DNA of 64,000 bases from Boswellia sacra (Eukaryota; Streptophyta; Magnoliopsida; Sapindales; Burseraceae). The stretch is from positions 1 to 64,000 of the forward strand of contig SNVD02006330.1 in NCBI GenBank assembly GCA_013180625.2, in the 5' to 3' direction. Below are positions 28,722 through 40,351 of this stretch, in pieces. Position 1 is the first letter of the stretch; every line of letters starts with the position of its first letter. Below the pieces are notes generated by a model. The model made no database searches and was not told where the DNA came from. It worked only from the letters and a program-made list of their open reading frames with translations. The translations under genes and the position numbers were made by a program.

Positions 28722-31700
28722 TCGTGACTATTCATGCAGGCTTAATAATTATACCAGCTGTTTTAAACATAAAGGTTGGAGAGATACCTTACATGGGAGG
28801 CTTTCCTATGGCTATGATTGACGAAGTCAGCCTGATTGTAGCTAGAATAATGAAGAAGTAAGGATACTTGCTAGGAAATGGGCTTGGGAGGAATGGACGT
28901 GGTTTACCATCTTTTTCACATTTCAAAAGCCAAACTTCTAGAAGAGGTTTGGGCTATGAATTTGAAGGGGAAGAGGAAGACTTTGAGCCTAAGAAGGGGA
29001 AATTCATCAAATTTGTCAAGGCCCAAGATATAAAGTATGTAGAAGCTGTTGAACAATGGGTTTTCAAGAGAATGTTAAAGCCCAGATTCGAAATCTTCAA
29101 GGATATTGCTTAGGAAGGAGTCTTCAAGGAGAGTGACTTAGTTGAGAAAATAGAGAAGATGACCATCCAGGAGGAGAAGCCTCAGGATCAAGAACCGCCA
29201 GTGGACCCGTCCATCAACCTTGCTGCCTTCATTGAAGAAGGAATCAGAGATGCATTTCATGAGGATACATTTGTACCTAACCTCTTTGAAGAAGAGGACA
29301 TTTTTTATGTTTCTAAATCTGAAGCAATAAAGAATCAGTTTGCTTACTTATGTGATGTCTTTCCTCAATGCATCATAATTTGCATTTCACTGGCATATTT
29401 GACATCCATACCTTTCAAACTCATGACATTGATTTTCGTACAATCGAAAGACCCAAGAACATATGTATTAGACTTGACACAACTCCTAAAGAGAGAGATC
29501 TTTGAAAAATTATTAAAGAAACATGAAAAAGTCTTCGCCTGGTCCTATGATGTCATGCCTGGAACGGAGAGAAGCATTGCTGAGCATACAATTCTAACCT
29601 ATCTGCATATGAGATCGATCAAGCAGAAGCTATGGAGGATGAGACCGGAATGGGCTCAGAAAATTAAAGAGGAAATATCCAAGCAAATTGAAGCCAAGTT
29701 TTTAGAAGTGGTGAAATATCCAAAATGGTTAGCTAATATCGTGCCAGTGCCAAAGAAGGATGGAAGGCCCCGAATGTGTGCGGATCACCAAGACTTGAAT
29801 AAGGCATTGCTAAAGAATGATTTTCCTTTTCCTCACATCGATGTGTTGGTGGATAGCATTGTTACCAGTGTGATGTTTTTCTTCATAGATGGGTTTTCTC
29901 GTTACAACCAGATAATGATGGCCAACGAAGATAAGAGAAAAACAACCTTCATTATGGAATAAGGGACCTATTGTTATAAAGTGATGCCCTTTAGATTGAA
30001 GAATGCAGGGGCAACTTACTAACAAATGACAACCACACTGTTTCACGGCATGATGCATAAGGGGATAGAAGTCTATGTGGATGACATGATGGTGAAGTCT
30101 GAGACTCGAGAAGGCCATTTTGAAGCTTTATACGGATTCCTAGAACGGGTGAAGAAATACACGTTGTGGTTAAATCTGAAGAAGTGTGTCTTTGGAGTTA
30201 CCTCAGGGAAGTTACTGGGGTTTTTAGTTGGTAAAAAGGGTATAGAAGTAGACCCAAACAAGGTTAAAGCAATTACAAAGATGTTGTCACCCAAGATTGA
30301 AAAAGAAGTTTGAGTGTTTCTTGGGAAGATCTAGTATATCAGTCGATTTATTACTAAATTGACGGCTGTTTGTGCACCGATCTTTATGCTTTTAAAGAAT
30401 GATCAGTTAGGGGAATGGAATGATCAGTGCCAAAAGGCATTTGAGAAGATTAAGAAATACTCGTAGAATCTGCCAATTTTGAGACTACCAAAACTTGGTA
30501 AGAATTTGATTCTCTACTTAGCTCTCGAGGAGGAGGCCATCGGTGCTATGCTGGCACAAGAAAATGAGAACAGTGTAGAACACGCCATCTATTATCTTAG
30601 CAAGAAGTTGCTACCGTAGAAGACGAAGTTTAGCTATGTGGAGAAAGCATGCTTAGCCATGGTTTGGCTCTCAAAGAAGTTGAGGCATTATTTTCGGTTT
30701 TATAAGATTAAGGCTGTCTCAAATGAGGATCTAATGAGGTATTGTCACAAAGCACCATCATTGGTGAGGAAGCTAGCAAGATGGCTGGTCTAGTTGTCAT
30801 AATTTGACATTGAATATGTGACTAAGAAGGTGGTGAAAGGAAGAGTAGTAGCAGAGTTTTTGGCCATGAATCCAGTCGATGATGATGAGCCATAGGAGTT
30901 GGAATTCCGAGATGAACATCTAGGGGTAATCTTGATAATGGAATGGAGGATGTTCTATGATGGAGCTGTTAATCGCAATGGTGCTGGAATATGAGTTATT
31001 CTAGTATTGCCAACTGAAGAAGTCATTCCATTCACTAAGGAGTTGGAGTTTAGAGTAACCAACAACATGGTTGATTACAAAGTCTATGCCTTTGGGTTGG
31101 AAGTTGTGATTGCAATGGGCATTGATGAAATAGAAGTGTTGAGAGATTCAAAACTAGTCATCTCTTAAGCTAATGAAGATTGGCATCTATGGAAAAGAAG
31201 GTTAAAACCATGTCTTGAGCAGATTAGAAGGTTGGTTGGGAGGTTCAAGCAATGTACCTTCACCCATCTCCCTAAAAATGAGAATCAGATGGCTAAAGCT
31301 TTAGACTCTTTGGCATCAGTTTGGGTGAGTACCTAAGAGTTCTTAGTGAGACCAATAGTGATATCACAAGCATGGGGTCCTTGTTATATGGAACTGCATG
31401 TAATGGAGGCCAAAGTGGATGAGAAGCCATGATTCTATGACTTGAAGAGATACCTGGAAGAAAAGATTCTGCTAGATGAGGCCAGCGAAAAGATAGGGCT
31501 ATACTACAAAGATTAGCTCAATAATTTACTTGTCATCAAGAAGTAATGTACAAGAGAATGCTAGAAGGGATGCAATTCAGATATTTCGATAAGAAAGAAG
31601 TAAGAAGGCTTATAGAATAAATCCATAGTGGTGTATGTGGGCCATACATGAATGGACTAATGCTTACGAAGAAGATAATAAGGCAAGGCTTTTATAGGCT

Positions 31701-32703
31701 AATCATAGAGATAGACTGTTTCCAATTTGTTACGAGGTGTCACCAATGTGAGATCAATGAGAATTTGATTCATCAACCACCTTAGAGCTACAATGGATGA
31801 CAACACTATGGCTCTTTGCTGCATAGGGCATTGACATCATAGGCGAGATAAGGCTGTCAGCCTCTTATGGGCATCGATATGTGGTGGCGATTAACAACTT
31901 CATCAAATGGATAGAAGTTGAGTCCTATAGTAAACTAGCGGCAAGGCAGATCGCGAAGTTCATTGAAAAGAATATCATATGATCTGAAGTGCGACATCAC
32001 GTCATGACTGACAATGGGGTTCATTTCCAGGTTGAGACTAAAGCTGTATTTGAAAAGCATGGGATTGAACATCATAAGTCATCTCCATATAGGCCACAGG
32101 CAAATGAAGTGATAGAGGCGGCCAATAAAAACATTAAGAAGATGTTGGCCAAGATGGTGCAAACATATAAGGATTGGGCGGAGAAGCTGCTGTTTGTGTT
32201 AGAACAACACCTAAAAGTTCGGTAGGCTTGACCCCCTTCTCATTGGTATATGGCTCAGAAGCGATCTTACCAATTGAGATAGAAATGAAATCAATAAGAG
32301 TTCTGATAGAAGCAGGAATTCTTGAAGAGGAATGGATTGACAATAGATGTGAACAATTAGCCTTAATTGATGAGAAAAGAATGAAGGCCAGATACCATAT
32401 ATAACTGTGTCAGAAACGGGTTGCTCGATCCTTTAATAAGAGAATCAAGACAAGAAAGTTCAAAGAAGGAGAATTGGTCCTTATGCAGGCCAGGCCATGG
32501 TATTTGATCCGAAAGGAAAGTTTAGGCCCAACTTGGAGGACCCATTCGTTGTAACGAACGTCATGTCCGACGGAGCCATCATTGTATCAGGCATGGAAGG
32601 GAACGAGTTCACTGAACCCATCAACATGGACAGGCTGAAGAAATGCTATGTATTAAAAAAGAGTGAGAGAAAAATAATAAATCAAAAAACCAGAAATGGT
32701 TGA
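28722..32703 (+). pseudogene. pol: Pol: G-patch, RT, two RNase H, integrase (Td)
   Basis: Ty3/gypsy Pol, 5'-truncated by Tc. Order: end of the protease region; a G-patch-like segment at 28860-28960 (YLLGNGLGRNGRGLPSF); RT from about 29690 (FLEVVKYPKWLANIVPVPKK) with intact YVDD at 30074-30085; first RNase H; a second, archaeal-type RNase H from 30953 (MFYDGAVNRNGAG); integrase with HHCC region near 31620-31760, TDNG at 32008, and ending INMDRLKKCYVLKK. Two RNase H domains mark the Tat lineage. Many stops (for example at 29960, 30018, 30312, 31167), mostly TAA/TAG where relatives have CAA or TGG. Confidence 0.88.
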
Positions 32704-32869
32704 TTAATGAGAGAAGTTGTCTCATTGTGCATATGATGTTCGAAGAGCAAAGGTTGTACTTCTATTAATGAAATGAAATTGTTTTGGAACAAATATGCTT
32801 TTGAAATATCTTATTATTTTGCATAATTACAAAAGGAAAACATCTAACATCTATGCTGATAATGAAACT
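32704..32869. other. Spacer after pol (Td)
   Basis: Short AT-rich sequence between the end of pol and the convergent antisense gene. The sequence around ACTTTTATTAATGAAATGAAATTG is conserved in Tb (6677), Tc (reversed, about 25600) and Tf (58890). It may hold the 3' end of the antisense transcript. Confidence 0.4.
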
Positions 32870-34349
32870 AACAATGTCATTTTTGTCTCTTCGATGGACT
32901 ATGAATAGGCTAACCATATCGCTCACGGCACCATCTAGCTTAAAGAACATGATCAATAATGAAAGCCTGAAAGGTCACCCAATCCTTATACTAGTCGTCT
33001 ATCTCAAAATTAGGATCATGGAAGAGATTCCTCTCCATGGTGAGATATGGCTAAGAATCCTTCAAATGCTCTAAATAATGAGCAAACAATCTCCCAAGAC
33101 CAAAAGCAGTTGGTGAATCAATTATCCTACGTTTAACTCGATATTGCCGATGTAGTCTAGTAAGATCGTAGAAAGAACTATGGGTGAGACTCGCTAGAGG
33201 CACGCATGCGATATATGTCCCTACTATCACATGCTTAAGCCTTCACCATGGACAGTGCCATCAAATCTGAGTATCTGGAATGATTCAAAGCCAGTCGATC
33301 TAAGAAGAACGTCTCTCAGGTCTCTTCCTCATATGAATGTCCCCTTCAGACGGTGCTAGCATAGGTAGCCTCTCTTGTAACTAAATCTGAGAAAAGAAAC
33401 AAAGAGAAATAAGAAAAAATCTTGTTGAGTTGAAAACCCAGAAAGGACTGCTTAGACAAAAATGAAGGCAAGCCTGTTAAGTTGAAAACCTAAAAGGGTA
33501 GCTTAGGCAAAAGTTAGGGCATGAAAGAAAAGAAGAAAAAGCTCGCTGAGTTAAAAACTTAGAAAGGGTGGCTTAGGCAAAAGTTAGGGCAAGCTCACTA
33601 AGTCAAAACTCAGAAAGGGCGGCTTAGGCAAAAAATTAAAACATTAAAAAAATGAATGAAATGAAAAATGAACGAACCCGCTAAGTCAAAAACCTGAAAG
33701 GGCGGGTTAGGCAAAATTTAGGGGTAAAAGAAAAACCTAAAGAAGTAAAAGACTGCCATCGAATCTCTGAATCCTGACTCGATCCAGTCCAATCAATGTC
33801 TCAAATAGAATCAATGAAACTGCTGTGAAACTAGGTCCCATCTAAGGAATGATGGCCACGAGATAAAGGTCTCTAGACTGTCTGGCGAGACCAATAAAAG
33901 CTGTGCAAAAAGGCAGAATTGAAGAAGGTGAAGCCAATCGGGCGAAGTCTTGTCCATTATTTTGAGAAAAGGCATGGTGGAAGATAATGAAATCCTACCT
34001 CCTTTGGTGTGAATACTAAGGGTAGAAATCGGGAAGCCAAAGAAGTGGGCAAGATCAAACATCGATGGTGTCTGGACAATAGGTAGGATTATGCTCTCTA
34101 AACTGGAGGAATGACAACCGAGTATGGTGAAGAATTCCTCATACAAGGGGTAAAGCTCTTGCCCGTTAAAGCGGAAGACGTGGTCATGAGGACCCCAGAA
34201 GGTCGTGCATTCTTTAAGAAAAGAGAAGTCAAATTTTACACATCAAAGGAACTTCAGATGATAGAGATCGATGGATTCAAGTCATTTCTAGCCGTCATCC
34301 TTCAAATTTTTTCAAGAGGTTGGAGGGTCTTGAGAGAGGCCTCAGGCAT
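32870..34349 (-). pseudogene. Antisense DUF7745-like gene (Td)
   Basis: ATG at 34349 opens MPEASLKTLQPLEKI. The exon continues, with a shift, to HDHVFRFNGQELYPLYEEF and the open stretch 34146-33811 (LGCHSSSLESIILPIVQ, FGFPISTLSIHTKGGRISL). The intron (about 33387-33750) contains the minisatellite. The acceptor TTTTCTCAG precedes exon 2 at 33386 (ATTTAGTTACAAGAGAGGC). Exon 2 covers a C-terminal part seen more fully in Te and Tf. Function unknown; the same protein type is encoded opposite pol in all five copies that reach this region. Stops and shifts. Confidence 0.55.
33395..33745 (-). repeat. Intronic minisatellite (Td)
   Basis: About five units of roughly 60 bp with AAACTCAGAAAGGGCGGCTTAG-like cores, inside the intron of the antisense gene. 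Unit order and position match Tb, Tc and Tf. Confidence 0.7.
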
Positions 34350-34439
34350 GTTGAATAACATGAAGAGGCATTGAGAAGCGTAAAAGAAATCTTGAGAAAT
34401 GAGAGAGAATGAGTGGAGAAGCAATGGAGAGGAAGGGCA

Positions 34440-34540
34440 CTTAGATAGTGCATAAACAAAGCAAAAAAATCTAAAAGAAAGGAGGAAAACCATCAAATGA
34501 ATTACCGACCGGCTGTTTGACTGCCGCCCGACAGTTATTA
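34440..34540 (-). promoter_or_regulatory. Repeat units before DUF7745-like gene (Td)
   Basis: At 34501-34540 there are two 20-bp GC-rich units. The minus strand at 34523-34511 reads CAGTCAAACAGCC, the same core as in the PMD promoter (CTGTCAAACAGTC) and the LTR (CTATCAAACAGCC) of this element. A weak TATA-like site (ACTATCTAAG, minus strand) lies near 34443-34452. Confidence 0.5.
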
Positions 34541-34852
34541 GGGCAAAATATCCCATTAACCCCTTCTTTCATGTGTTTTTTGACTTCTAGAATGCGTATA
34601 GACGAGTGGTTTTGAGTATGGGATTTCCAGATTTTGTAGTTTATTCCGAATTGAATAAATGATGATGTAGAAACAAATTTGAATAAATTTAGATGTAAAT
34701 TTATCAAAATACACATAACACATGGAGCTAGAAATAGAAAATTTTCATTAAGTTTCTGAAAATTGTTTATATTCGATCGTATGTTATAGAAGTTCATACA
34801 TAGAAGCAAAATGAATAGAAGAAATCATGAACGAAGCCAGTGGTGACAGTCC
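34541..34852. other. Spacer between the two antisense genes (Td)
   Basis: AT-rich spacer matching Tc 23850-24200 and Tf 62520-62820. The open frame on its minus strand has no homologous open frame in the other copies, so I do not call it a gene. It likely contains the 3' end of the PMD transcript. Confidence 0.5.
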
Positions 34853-37004
34853 TTACTCATTACCATCGTTGTCAATATCAAAGGAGAAGGTAACACCTTA
34901 AGTCTAAAGATGCTCAACCTCTTGCTCCAGAGGAGTAACCTCCTAATGACTCGTCTAACCAAGCAAGAATCACATAGTTAGAAAAAACTATTAAGATAAA
35001 AATCATGCATACATGAAGCATAGAAAGGTATTTTAACTGATACTGATGTGACATCTGCAAAACATATCTATGAGAAGCGGCCTATATACGAAAAACTCGT
35101 CCATGGAAGATCGTGGTACCTACATGAAATTGCATTTTATGATTAATAGTTGATTGAAGAATGACAAGAAACTTGAGGAATATGTAACCAGAAGACTTAC
35201 CAGAGTAGTATCCTGTGGAGCATAAGGAACATACATGTTCGGATCCTCAGTAATACTGTTGATCTGTCCACTAGCATCCCATGTGTAGACAACATTGCTG
35301 GGATAAGCTTGGAGATCACCAATCACATGAACAGTTGAAATAGTTGAGCTAGTTAAAGGAGCTAGAGGTGGAGATGGTGGCTCAGTGACAATAGAAAAAG
35401 AAGCTGATGTGCCAGTACCTAAAGAGGAGGCTCTCAATCTCTTCCCATGATGAGTGGAAGAGCTACTAGTACGGCTTGACATAGCAGGAGGATGAGGAGT
35501 CTTATCAGCAGACCGGCTAGGTCTTGTGTGTAACAAGGTGGCTCGAGCCCAATCGATGTAAGAACTCGTCATCAATGGGAACTCGAACGTGTTCAAGTGA
35601 ATGACAGTCATATAGTCTACCACCTTTGGCTCCATGGCCAATTCAGCTGAATCTATCATTAGAACCAGTGTTGAAGGAGGAATCATACGACTTGATGGGC
35701 CATCGGACCAATCCCACACGCGATTACCCAAATACCACATTAGGCTATTCACATAAGGTAGAAGAATGCGGTAGTAGTTGAATGGGAAGGCAACCCTCAT
35801 AGCCATCAACCAGTTCTTCTTGGGACCCCACCACTCGAAACGAATCTGCAAAGAATGAAGAAACATGGTAAGATTATGATGCAAATCAAGTGCTGACTAT
35901 AATGTCTTTTACCTTGTCCCAGGTCATCGTATGAATGTAATCACGAAAGAAGTCTAGCTCATGAGACCTCTCGAGCTCTACACGACGTGTAGCCCATCTC
36001 CTCATCCGCAGGAAAGAAAAATCCTCACAAGTAAGGAGAGAAGGAAGAACTCCTAACTCATACGCCCATATCTGTCATGAATGAGATGTAGAATTCACAC
36101 GGATAAAACATGAAGGTGTAGAGAAGAAAAGAAGTTACCTCAAAAGCAAAGCAAACCCAGTAATCCTAGAAATACCTCGACAAGCACAATCCAAACCGAA
36201 ATATAACTGGCTAAGAGCAGCACAGCCCCAATCGAAATCCCTCACTCGATCGAGATTTTGGAGGGCAAGAAGTAGAGTCAAGAAGGTGGTGCTCGACATG
36301 TTGGCAAAGAGTGTCGAACCGAGTAGATACACGATGAAGCTACGTGCATATTGATCCACCTTGACTGGAGTCAGGTTAGACCTCCTCTTCCAATATTCAT
36401 ACAGGAGAGCATATCGAATTGCAACATTATTCTTGACCTTAACCTCACACCCAAGAAGCTCCCAAATCAAGTTTTATTGATCCCTTGAGTCCCCGATACA
36501 GGCGTAAAAGGAATGACCTCGCCACTACATGGAAGGCCAGTAAGAGCGACAATATCTAAAGGCATAATGGTCATCTAACCAATTGAAAGATGGAATGTCT
36601 GGGTTGTATCCATCCACCTCTCATATAAAGCAGCTAAAACTCGACGATTAGTGTATCGAAAAGCATGTAGGTAGGTGATAAACTCATAGAAGCCAGTAGC
36701 AGTGATCCTACTGCTAATAGCCTCGTTCTCTATCTCTAAGAACCAACTATGGGCTCTAAAAAAGACCCACACATTTCGTTCTTGTGGTAGTCCTAAGATG
36801 CAAAATGGAAATCTCTACATGAGTACAAGGTTAGAAAATTCCAAGAAAATGGAAACCCGAAAAATAAAGAAGAATACATACTTGGCTAATTGTGTAGGAA
36901 GCCACATCATAGACAATGTCGATTTCTAGACTGGATCACTCTCATTCAAGTGAAGATGGACTAGATGATTTGCCATTAGAAAGAGGAAGTCGAGATGAAC
37001 ACAT
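34853..37004 (-). pseudogene. Antisense PMD-domain gene, six exons (Td)
   Basis: Proposed exons on the minus strand: 37004-36882, 36792-36139, 36071-35913, 35845-35201, 35119-35038, 34954-34853. All five introns have GT and AG ends, at the same positions as in Tc. Exon 1 begins MCSSRLPLSNGK. Exon 2 has the PMD block LAALYERWMDTTQTFHLSIG, then MTIMPLDIVALTGLPCSG, then YARSFIVYLLGSTLFANMSS. Exon 3 has IWAYELGVLPSLLTCEDFSF. Exon 4 has FEWWGPKKNWL and a Ser-rich tail. There is a stop after SIG, a frameshift near 36490 and stops in the last exon. The splice sites outlived the reading frame. Confidence 0.72.
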
Positions 37005-37079
37005 ACAAGAAAACTGGAAATGAATTAGATGAAGAAAGAAGAAGTTACACGTAAATGAAGTAACAAGAGGATAAATGCA

Positions 37080-37170
37080 CTTTATACAAGTCCTTAACTG
37101 CCAGGCAGCTGTTGACCAATCATCAGATGGCGATCGGATAGTCGAGCGACTGTTTGACAGTCGATCGACT
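37080..37170 (-). promoter_or_regulatory. 19-20-bp repeat array and TATA box of PMD gene (Td)
   Basis: TATAAAG on the minus strand at 37086-37080, 80 bp before the ATG. Upstream (37091-37170) are four units of 19-20 bp. Two neighbours are GATAGTCGAGCGAC (37137) and GACAGTCGATCGAC (37156) on the plus strand, 19 bp apart. The core CTGTCAAACAGTC (minus strand, 37160-37148) recurs in the other two promoters of this element. Confidence 0.6.
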
Positions 37171-37189
37171 ATCTCTTTAATAAAAGGCA

Positions 37190-37350
37190 AATCAGTAAAA
37201 GAAGGAAAAAGAAAAGAGAGAAAAGAAGAAAGGAAAAAAGAAAAAGAAAAAGAAAGGAGAGAAAAAGAAGAGAGAAAAAAGAAGGAAGAGAGAAGGGAGA
37301 GAGAGAAAAGAGAAGAAAGAAGAGAGAGAAAGAGAAAAAAGAAAAGAAAT
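37190..37350 (+). repeat. Purine-rich tract (Td)
   Basis: About 160 bp of A and G (GAAAAAGAAAAGAGAG-type), directly upstream of the PMD promoter array. Matches tracts in Tb and Tc. Frames on the minus strand through it are not genes. Confidence 0.8.
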
Positions 37351-37849
37351 ACTTTGTATCGACCCTAAGACACTGAATGAATGAAACAATTCCTCTAGAT
37401 ACTAGAAAGCAATTTGTTGGAGAATGCACCAAACAAGGTAAAAGTTTGAATTGATTCACATCATCCAGAAATGTTTAAATTTTGTAGGAACTTGCAAAGG
37501 CAATGGAGGAATCCCCAATAAGTCTAAAAATCAATGATCTAATTAAATTCTCCAGTGAAGGGCATGACAAATGCAGAATTCAAAGAAGTCAGGAATGAAG
37601 AATACTAGAACATGATGAATAAAGAATCTTCACCAGTGGATAAGAAGAAATCAAGAGAAAGGCATGAAGTCTGTTGAATACAAAGATTGGAAAATGTCAA
37701 AGAAGCATGAAGAATACTTAGAAGAGGGGCATGAAACCTAGCAAGTGTAAAGTCTGAAGAGATCGAAGAAGGTATGAAGGATACTTAGCCGAAGGCGTGA
37801 AGAACATAAAGGTCTAAGGATCGCAAAGTAGTGCATGATAGAAGCTTTC
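37351..37849. other. Subterminal spacer (Td)
   Basis: AT-rich, no gene seen. It carries the GAATGAAGAATACT/GAAGGATACTTAG phrases also found in Tb and Tc. Confidence 0.4.
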
Positions 37850-38340
37850 CCAGTGAGCATTAATTACAAGGAAACCCTAAGAAGTATGTTCACTTAAGGT
37901 GTTTGAAGCCTTTAGAATACGTACAAGTCCTAAGAAGAGGTGAATTGAAGAATGTTGAAAACCTTAAGAAGTAGGTACACTTACGAGTATCTTTTGCACT
38001 TAGAATAGGCACAAGCCCTAGGAAGAGGTGCACTGAAGAGTGTTAAAAATCCTAAGAAGTAGGTTCACTTAGAAATGTTTGAAGCCCTTAAAATAGGCAC
38101 AGTGAAGAATGTTACCAAACCTAAGAAGAAGGTGCACTGAAGACTTTGGAAACCCTAAGAAATAGGTGCATTGAGGAGTGTTTTGATGCTTTTCACCCTT
38201 AGATGGGCACTTTAGCCCTTGATTGGGCACCTCAGCCCTTAATTGGGCACCTTAACCCTTGAATGGGCATACCTTAGTTGTTAGATGGGCACACTAGCCT
38301 TAAATGGGCATACCTAAAGCCCTTGAAGGGGCACATCTTT
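37850..38340 (+). repeat. Subterminal tandem repeats (Td)
   Basis: From 37870 to 38180: units of about 90 bp with CCTAAGAAGTAGGT, CACTTA and TAGAATAGGCACAAG. From 38195 to 38340: about six units of roughly 23 bp with GGGCACCTTAGCCCTT or close variants. Tb and Tc have the same arrays next to their 3' ends. Confidence 0.7.
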
Positions 38341-38476
38341 CTGTAGGAATAGAAGAGGAAAAGAAACGACAAGAGAGTCTGATGGAATGACAATGAAGGT
38401 GAAGAATGTCGAGAAGGAAGAAAGAAAGGCGAAGCAAGAGTACTTTGTTGATTTTTGTATCTCATAAACATCTCCA

Positions 38477-38491
38477 AAGTAGGGGGCGAGC
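38477..38491 (+). other. Polypurine tract (Td)
   Basis: AAAGTAGGGGGCGAG immediately before the 3' LTR, the usual priming site for plus-strand DNA synthesis; conserved in Tb (18348-18362). Confidence 0.7.
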
Positions 38492-40351
38492 TATAGACAC
38501 TAAATTTTTAAGACTCGATAATGAAATAAAGATGAATGTCGAGTAATAAAAATGACCAATATGCCCTTGAAAGCCAAGATGACAAGGGATTAATGAAAGG
38601 TCTCAAAAACCGACATGTGACTTCAAAAAGTCATAGAAATTTATCAGGGAGGAATCTAATGATGAGTCATATACCGTTGTGAAGATACTAATGTCTAGTT
38701 TTTATAGAAATTTATGAACCATAGATTGGAGTTAAGCTTGAAAACTTATACATGATTAAACAAACAAAGGTCGAAAGGGACTACACTACAAAGGTTAAGA
38801 TACGAAGGGCCAAAGGAAGAACAGTCGGTCAACTATCAAACAGCCACCCAACTATTGACCAATAGCCTCTTAACGGTCAAATGGCTGCCAGACTAGCCAC
38901 TCGGTGGTTTGCCAATAGGTTTTTGGCTGTTGGCCATGTATTTTTAGAAATTTTCATTAAAGACCTTCTACATTTGTTTCTTTACTCAACTATATAAACC
39001 CCCTTTGGCTCACTTTTTAGGTCACATCGATTGTTGAATATAATCATCTCTTCTCCTTCTTGAAGACATGCTCAAGAATTCGAGAAGTCTTTTCCAGTAT
39101 AAAGTTTTAAGGCGTTCTATTGCTCTAAACCTCAAAAGGTACGTCTTAAAAGCAATCCTCTTTTCTCCCCTTATTTTCTTATTTACTTTTCCTGCTTAGA
39201 ATAAGTATGCCTAGGGTTTAATTTTATGCTTAGGAGCATGTCTAGGGTTATTATGAATTGTTCTAACTTTTATTTATTTTGCGAGATGGATAAGCATGTT
39301 GAGGTAAATTTGCTATCCTTTCTTCATTAGAATCATGCTTAGGAATTTAATTTTCTTAGCGAATGCTCAGAATCATGCTTAGGAGCATATGTTTAGAATT
39401 ATGCTTAGAAGCATATGATTCGAATCATACTAGGAAGACTTATAATTGATATGAAGTATGCTAGAAAATAACATAGAATAGGTAAGAATTACCATATTGC
39501 TCCTTGATTGTTTGGATTGGGCTAGAATAGCCTTGTTTGATTTCGATTGTTTGATTTAGGTTAGAAAATGCCATGATAACCATGTTTAGGCTAGAAATGC
39601 CATGAAATTATGAATTAATATGAATTATGCTAGAATAGCAATAGGCTAGAATGCCATGATAAAATTATCAAATCTAGATTGGAATGCCATGATATTAGTT
39701 TATGGCTTTGTATTGAATTAATTGATTTATGAATATATGAATATGCTATGAATACACCATGTTTAGAAGTGCTATTGAATGATGCCATGAAGTGATGGTG
39801 GACTCATATGATGGTGAGAGACCATCACTTATAATTAAATGAATGTATGAATGCTATACTTGAAGTGTTTGGAAATAGAATTACTTTATTATTGAAGAAT
39901 AATGAATGTAATCCTCTTCCCTTATCCTCCATGTTTGAAGGGAATGTAACTTTATCCTCCTCCCTCTTTTTATGTATATGAATGAAACCACCTCACATGT
40001 CTTAAAGAAGATAAAATGAACAATGTGTGCGCAAAATGAACAACATTAAGTGGACTAACTAACGGCATGAGATGTTATTATTTGATATTTCCTAGTAGAG
40101 GCCGGATCTTGATCCAGGCAGGTGGAATGACTCGTTTCTACCTTCCCGAACTCATCTATGAAGGGATAAGGATAGTTTAGGCCCTAAAACAAGGGATCGG
40201 ATTGCCCCCATTCATTCCCAATTGAATAATTGGGTAGCGACTCCATTCTTCAGAGATGCCCATGCTCATTTGTGTTCCTTAAGTCTCAAAAGAGGCTTTG
40301 ACATAGTGTCGTGGTCGCAAACGCTCTGACAAGATGAAAGCCCCGTTCACA
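38492..40351 (+). repeat. 3' LTR of Td with promoter array
   Basis: 1860 bp, from TATAGACACTAAATTTT (first TG changed to TA) to CCGTTCACA. The array at 38826-38930 has about five GC-rich units of roughly 22 bp, including CTATCAAACAGCC at 38833-38845. TATATAAACC lies at 38991-39000. A run of CATGATTTAGGCTAGAAATG-like short repeats follows at 39440-39690. The flank ATTTC (40352-40356) is the expected target-site copy. Confidence 0.82.

Larger units (their letters stand above)
28722..40351 (+). mobile_element. Td: Tat-like element, pol to 3' LTR
   Basis: The best preserved Tat-like copy for its 3' two thirds: pol (28722-32703), antisense DUF7745-like gene, antisense PMD gene, purine tract, repeats, polypurine tract and 3' LTR. 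Tc interrupts pol at 28721/28722, so the 5' part lies left of the window. The 3' LTR abuts Te pol at 40352. Confidence 0.8.

Noticed and set aside
34471..34809. 112-residue frame on the minus strand between the antisense genes
   Set aside because: Matching spacers in Tc and Tf are not open in that frame and no motif is seen.
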